From Bordetella parapertussis (lineage in GTDB: Bacteria; Pseudomonadota; Gammaproteobacteria; Burkholderiales; CAIKXV01), in assembly GCA_945877995.1 (NCBI GenBank), contig CAMDXD010000020.1, positions 1-18,692 of the forward strand: DNA of 18,692 nt, written 5' to 3'. Shown here piece after piece: positions 14,972 to 18,692 of the stretch. A program made the position numbers and the translations under genes. How positions within the stretch are numbered: position 1 is the stretch's first letter; the number at the start of each line of letters is the position of its first letter. Below the pieces are notes generated by a model, which was not told where the DNA came from, searched no databases, and saw only the letters and a list, made by a program, of their open reading frames with translations.

Positions 14972-16009
14972 ATGACCCAGCAGACCCACCCGACGATCAC
15001 CCTCCAGCCCAGCGGCCACATCTTCACCGTCGAACCCGGCGAAACCGTGCTGGAAGCGGCCATGCGCAACAGCCTGCAGCTGCCCTATGGTTGCCGCAAT
15101 GGCGCCTGTGGCAGCTGCAAGGCGAAGATCGCCTCTGGCACCGTCGACTACGGCGCGTACCAGGCTGCGACACTCACCGACGACGAAAAGGCAGCCGGCA
15201 AGGTCCTGCTCTGCTGCGCGAAACCCCTTGACGACCTGACCCTGGAAGTTCGCGAACTGGACGGCATCGGCGGCGTACGTGTCCGCATCCTGCCGTGCCG
15301 AGTCGCGAAGTTGGAACGCCGGGGCAGCACGATGATGCTGTTCCTGAAGCTGCCGCAGAACGAACGCCTGCAGTTCATGGCCGGGCAATACATCGATTTC
15401 CTGCTGAAAGACGGCAAGCGGCGCAGCTTTTCGATGGCCAATGCGCCGCATGACGACGAGTTCCTGCAGCTGCACATCCGCGACTACCAGGGCCTGTTCT
15501 CCGGCCATGTATTCAACAAGATGAAGGAACGCGACATCCTCCGGCTGGAGGGTCCGTTCGGCAGCTTCTACCTGCGCGATTCCGACAAGCCGATGGTGCT
15601 GCTTGCGAGCGGCACCGGTTTCGCGCCGATCAAATCGATCGTCGAGCACTGCATCAAGACCGGGGTCAAGCGGGACATGGTGCTGTACTGGGGCAACCGC
15701 ACGCGCGCGGACATGTACGCGCCGGAGCTCCCCGAGCAGTGGTCGCGAGAGCTGCCCGGCTTGCGTTTCGTCCCGGTGCTGTCCGACGCGACGCCCGATT
15801 GCGCATGGACCGGTCGTACCGGATTCGTTCACAAGGCCGTGATGGACGATGTTCCGGACCTGTCCGGCATGCAGGTCTACGCCTGCGGTGCGCCGCCGAT
15901 GGTCGACGCTGCCCGCCGCGAGTTCAGCGCGCGGTGCGGGCTGCCGGAAGACGAATTCTTCGCCGATTCGTTCACCGTGAACGAGCCGGCAACGATCCTC
16001 GCCGGCTGA
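14972..16009 (+). CDS. Ferredoxin-domain NAD(P)H:flavin reductase (CDP-6-deoxy-delta-3,4-glucoseen reductase-like)
   Basis: The 345-residue protein has three parts. The N-terminal plant-type 2Fe-2S domain has Cys41, 46, 49 and 81 (YGCRNGACGSC and LLCC). The FAD domain has RSFSMAN (151-157). The NAD(P) domain has GTGFAPI (214-220) and CGAPPM (305-310). It passes electrons from NAD(P)H through FAD to the iron-sulfur centre. Betaproteobacterial relatives are often named CDP-6-deoxy-delta-3,4-glucoseen reductase, but no dideoxysugar genes are near, so that name is doubtful. The start is the first ATG after the short divergent gap and lacks a strong ribosome site. Confidence 0.92.
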   Translation: MTQQTHPTITLQPSGHIFTVEPGETVLEAAMRNSLQLPYGCRNGACGSCKAKIASGTVDYGAYQAATLTDDEKAAGKVLLCCAKPLDDLTLEVRELDGIGGVRVRILPCRVAKLERRGSTMMLFLKLPQNERLQFMAGQYIDFLLKDGKRRSFSMANAPHDDEFLQLHIRDYQGLFSGHVFNKMKERDILRLEGPFGSFYLRDSDKPMVLLASGTGFAPIKSIVEHCIKTGVKRDMVLYWGNRTRADMYAPELPEQWSRELPGLRFVPVLSDATPDCAWTGRTGFVHKAVMDDVPDLSGMQVYACGAPPMVDAARREFSARCGLPEDEFFADSFTVNEPATILAG

Positions 16010-16025
16010 GCAGCGGCGCCGCCAC

Positions 16026-17090
16026 TCACGCCATCGGCGGCAGGCGCTCGATCGCGGTCAGGATACGCGGCATCAGGTAGATGCGGCCGCGTGCGCGGCC
16101 AGTGACCTCGCGCAGCCAGCCCTTGCGGACCAGCGCCTGGATCAGCGCGCTCGCGGTCGACTGGGCGCGGCCGATCGCGGCGCTCGCGTGCGGCAGCGTC
16201 GTGTACGGGTTCACCAGCAGGCTGTCGATCAGCGCGCGCGCATTGGCGATATCGCACGCTTCCCGGTGCAGCGACTCGCGCAGGCGCAGCAGGTCGCCCG
16301 CATGGATCAGCGCACTGCGCGCGGCGGCGCGCACGCCGAGCAGGAAGAACTCCAGCCACGGCTCCCAGATACCTTCGGCCAGCGCGGTACGCAGCCGCGC
16401 GCGGTAGCGCGCCCGATGCGCATACCAGTAGGCCGAAAGGAACCAGAGCGGGCTGGCCAACTGCCGGCGCGACACGAGGTACAACGGTACCAGCACCCGT
16501 GACAGCGATCCGTGCGCCGCCTCGAACGGGCGCAGCGCCTCGAACTGCGCATGCAGCAGCGCCGAGCGCACCAGCGGCGGCATCCAGATCCGTTCGTCGG
16601 CGGCGAAGTGTTCCCAGGCCTCGAGCGCGATACGCAACGGAGCTGGCAGTAGTTCCGGCACCGGCAGGGCGCCCGGCGCGAGCCGCGCGTCGTCGCTGCC
16701 GTCATGGCCTGATTCGAGCCACTGGCGGGTTTCTTCTACCAGCGCGAGGTCGAACGGCATGTCGCGCAGCCGGGCGCGCCCGCGCTGCAGCGCGGACGCC
16801 GAGCGCCAGAGTGCCACCGCCTGCACGGCGCGCGGACTGCGTTCATCGACGCCCCTGATCTGCGCGAGGTACAGATCCGACAGCCGCGCATCGATACCGG
16901 CCAACCGACAGGAGTACATGGCCTCGATCGCGAGGCAGGCGGGCACCAGCAGGCGCGTGTCAGGTGCCCGATCGCCCGCCACCGAGAGCTCCGCCAGCGC
17001 CGCTTCAGCCTCGGTGAGCAGCACCACCAGCGCCGCTTCCATCGCCAGCGCGGGGGGCAGTGGCTCCGGCAATCGCTGCCGCCGCTTCAC
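16026..17090 (-). CDS. Degenerate Fic-fold protein with C-terminal winged helix
   Basis: From GTG 17090 (AGGTG 8 bases upstream) the product is 354 residues. The N-terminus LPEPLPPALAMEAAL and the helical core follow Fic_N/Fic proteins. The C-terminus (about 293-345, with STASALIQALVRKGWLREV) resembles the winged helix of that group. The Fic motif H-P-F-x-x-G-N-G-R-x-x-R reads RPFEAAHGSLSR (187-198): the catalytic His is Arg, Asn is His, and the first Arg is Ser. The inhibitory motif S/T-x-x-x-E-G reads SCRLAG (60-65), with Glu replaced by Ala. AMP transfer is therefore unlikely. It follows hemY by 40 bp. A second GTG at 17120 is possible. A binding or regulatory role is inferred. Confidence 0.8.
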   Translation of the reverse strand: MKRRQRLPEPLPPALAMEAALVVLLTEAEAALAELSVAGDRAPDTRLLVPACLAIEAMYSCRLAGIDARLSDLYLAQIRGVDERSPRAVQAVALWRSASALQRGRARLRDMPFDLALVEETRQWLESGHDGSDDARLAPGALPVPELLPAPLRIALEAWEHFAADERIWMPPLVRSALLHAQFEALRPFEAAHGSLSRVLVPLYLVSRRQLASPLWFLSAYWYAHRARYRARLRTALAEGIWEPWLEFFLLGVRAAARSALIHAGDLLRLRESLHREACDIANARALIDSLLVNPYTTLPHASAAIGRAQSTASALIQALVRKGWLREVTGRARGRIYLMPRILTAIERLPPMA

Positions 17091-17130
17091 TGGGCGGGCA
17101 CCTGCACGGCGGGAACGCACATCGCGGCGG

Positions 17131-18393
17131 TCAGCGAGATACCAGGCGGCGCCCGCCAGTCGCGGTATCGAGCGCGCGCAACGCGAGCGACAGCGCCTGG
17201 TCGCGGTGGCTGGCTGCAGCCTCCTGGTGGTTGAGCGCCTGATGCAAGCCGGCCAGCGCCAGGTGCGCGGAGTGGGTCGGTTCGATCGACAGGCTGGCCT
17301 CGAGGTAGCCCTGCGCCCTGGCCAGCAGGCCGGCCCGGATGCACAGGCGTCCGAGGCTGAGCAGCAGCATGGCGTCATTCGGGTGGCTGGCGAGCCAGCC
17401 TTCGCAGCGCTCGATACGCAGCGCGGTGTCGTCATTGCCCGTGGCCGTGGCGGCCGGGCCCACGCCAGCCGCCGGCAGCGGCGCAGCCGCCACCGCTCCG
17501 GCGTATTGCAGTGCCAGCGCGCTATCCCACTGGACCTCGAGCGTGCGTTCGATGATCGATCGCGCGCCGGCGGCATCGCCATGCCGGTCGAGCAGTTGCG
17601 CCGCAGTGAGTGCTACCACCGGATCGCTGCGTAACCGCTCCGGAAGCTGGCGCCAGGCCTCCTGCGTGGCGTCGCGGTCGGCCGAGCGTATCTTCAATGC
17701 CTCGCTGGCGACCTGGCGCTCGTACTGATCACGATCGGCCGCAGACAGCGCATTGCGCTCGGCCAGCCGGTCGAGCAGCCGCGCGGCCGTATCCCACTGC
17801 CCGATCCGCACTCGCAGCCCCAGCTCAAGGCGCAGCGCAGCCGTATGCGGTGCGGGCAGGGTACCCAGCACTTCGAGGGCATCCTCCGGCCGCCCTTCGG
17901 CGGCCAGCCATTCAGCCTGGGCCATCAGGCGTGCGGTCGGATCGTCGGCGTCGTGCCGGGCCGCTTCGCCGGCCAGCAGGTCGCGCTCTTCCGGCCGGCG
18001 CAGCTCATGGGCCGCTCGCGCGGCGATCATCGCCGACACCGCCGGTGCAGCACCGGCGGCCAGCGCCTCGGTCGCATGCGATTTCGCCTTGCCGAAGCGG
18101 CCTCCGAGGTAGGCCCGCATCGCAGCCGCGAGCGCGGTCGCACCGCGCTCGCGCTGGCCGCGCGCGCGCCATTCGCGCACCTCGCCCGGCAGGCCGGCGA
18201 GCCGGCTGCCGGCACGCAGCAGCAGGTAGCCGAGCGCGAACGCACCAGCGGTCACGGCCAGCGCGAGCCCGACCGAGAGCTCGACCCGGTACGGCGGTAC
18301 CACGATCAGCACGTAGCCCGGGCTGTAGCGCAGGACCGCAGCCAGCAGCACCGCCAGCAGCGAGAGCGCCAATAGCCACCCCAGCGCCTTCAC
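17131..18393 (-). CDS. hemY: HemY-type membrane TPR protein
   Basis: The 420-residue protein has two N-terminal membrane segments (about 4-22 and 39-60), separated by YSPGYVLIVVPPYRVELS, the usual HemY_N start. A long helical repeat region follows, with TPR-like repeats around 215-400 (for example LLDRLAERNALS and the SLGRLCIRAGLLARAQGYLEA block). HemY sits in the inner membrane and is thought to help coordinate late heme synthesis; it is not the protoporphyrinogen oxidase also called HemY in Bacillus. The GTG start overlaps the hemX stop (GTGA), so translation is coupled. Confidence 0.93.
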   Translation of the reverse strand: MKALGWLLALSLLAVLLAAVLRYSPGYVLIVVPPYRVELSVGLALAVTAGAFALGYLLLRAGSRLAGLPGEVREWRARGQRERGATALAAAMRAYLGGRFGKAKSHATEALAAGAAPAVSAMIAARAAHELRRPEERDLLAGEAARHDADDPTARLMAQAEWLAAEGRPEDALEVLGTLPAPHTAALRLELGLRVRIGQWDTAARLLDRLAERNALSAADRDQYERQVASEALKIRSADRDATQEAWRQLPERLRSDPVVALTAAQLLDRHGDAAGARSIIERTLEVQWDSALALQYAGAVAAAPLPAAGVGPAATATGNDDTALRIERCEGWLASHPNDAMLLLSLGRLCIRAGLLARAQGYLEASLSIEPTHSAHLALAGLHQALNHQEAAASHRDQALSLALRALDTATGGRRLVSR

Positions 18394-18692
18394 TGGCGGC
18401 GGTCGCGGCTGACGCGCAGGGTGCGCACCGCTTCGATGCTGGCGCCGATCTCCGGCAGATCGATCCGTACCTGCGCGCGCTCGAGTTCGTCCAGCGTCTC
18501 GCCGAGGGCCACCGTCGCCGGGTCACGCGGATCGAAGTAGCGTGCGACCCAGGCGCGTGATGCCGCGATGTCGCCGCGGAACCCCGACTCGTCGCGCGCG
18601 AGCAGCGCATGCCGCGCGCTGAGCAGGCGCAGGCGCAGGTTCTCGCGCAGGAACCACGACTGTTCCGGCGAGATCAGCGGGAGTACGTCGGG
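18390..18692 (-). CDS. hemX: HemX-like protein, C-terminal 100 residues
   Basis: The open frame enters from the right edge and ends at TGA 18390-18392. The visible part includes SPEQSWFLRENLRLRLLSAR, then ALLARDESGFRGDIAASRAW and YFD, the typical C-terminal half of HemX (uroporphyrinogen-III C-methyltransferase-like, non-catalytic in many species). Direct 4-bp overlap with hemY fits the conserved hemXY pair. The N-terminal membrane anchor lies outside the window. Confidence 0.9.
   Translation of the reverse strand, partial: PDVLPLISPEQSWFLRENLRLRLLSARHALLARDESGFRGDIAASRAWVARYFDPRDPATVALGETLDELERAQVRIDLPEIGASIEAVRTLRVSRDRRQ

Noticed and set aside
14972..16009. Dideoxysugar biosynthesis gene
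   Set aside because: The family name suggests it, but no sugar-nucleotide genes are nearby and the protein is a generic ferredoxin-flavin reductase.
16013..16022. GCGGCGCCGC palindrome between convergent genes as a bidirectional terminator
   Set aside because: No loop-sized spacer and no T-run; common by chance in this GC-rich sequence.

Overview
The window is a GC-rich chromosomal segment that looks betaproteobacterial, most likely from Burkholderiales or a relative. The reasons are four consecutive orphan Bug-family (TctC-like) solute-binding proteins, the gene order tlpA-like/aroQ/accB/accC/prmA/DUF3426, and the hemX-hemY pair. No rRNA, tRNA, CRISPR array, insertion sequence or phage gene was seen.

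Left region (1-5760) is a solute-capture and accessory-metabolism cluster. It holds a partial tandem-RidA protein on the minus strand, a divergent Bug protein, a minus-strand AhpD/CMD-family protein, and three more Bug proteins on the plus strand. The CMD gene is the main discovery candidate. Its reading frame contains an in-frame TGA exactly where the second catalytic cysteine of the AhpD-type E-x11-C-x2-C motif belongs. Family-like protein resumes in the same frame after the TGA. A GC hairpin with a GGUCC loop lies about 20 nt downstream, as in bacterial SECIS elements. I read it as a probable selenoprotein (C81-x-x-U84) that ordinary gene callers would split or call a pseudogene. A perfect 16-bp palindrome in the divergent promoter region beside it looks like an operator.

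Middle region (5761-6813) has a short phosphoketolase C-terminal remnant, a small ribbon-helix-helix-like protein, and yaeQ.

Core operon region (6814-14942, minus strand, transcribed right to left) runs: YeeZ-like SDR protein, a degraded cutA, a TlpA-like thioredoxin, aroQ, accB, accC, prmA, a DUF3426 zinc-ribbon membrane protein with a 19-proline tract, and an ABC exporter half-transporter. Gaps are short and some genes overlap by 4 bp, so it reads as one housekeeping operon. cutA has lost its middle and changed frame, but its stop codon still overlaps the tlpA-like start.

Right region (14972-18692) has a plus-strand ferredoxin-type flavin reductase divergent from the SDR gene, converging on a minus-strand hemX-hemY-Fic run. 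The Fic-fold protein has lost both the catalytic His and the inhibitory-motif Glu, so it is probably a non-catalytic regulator.
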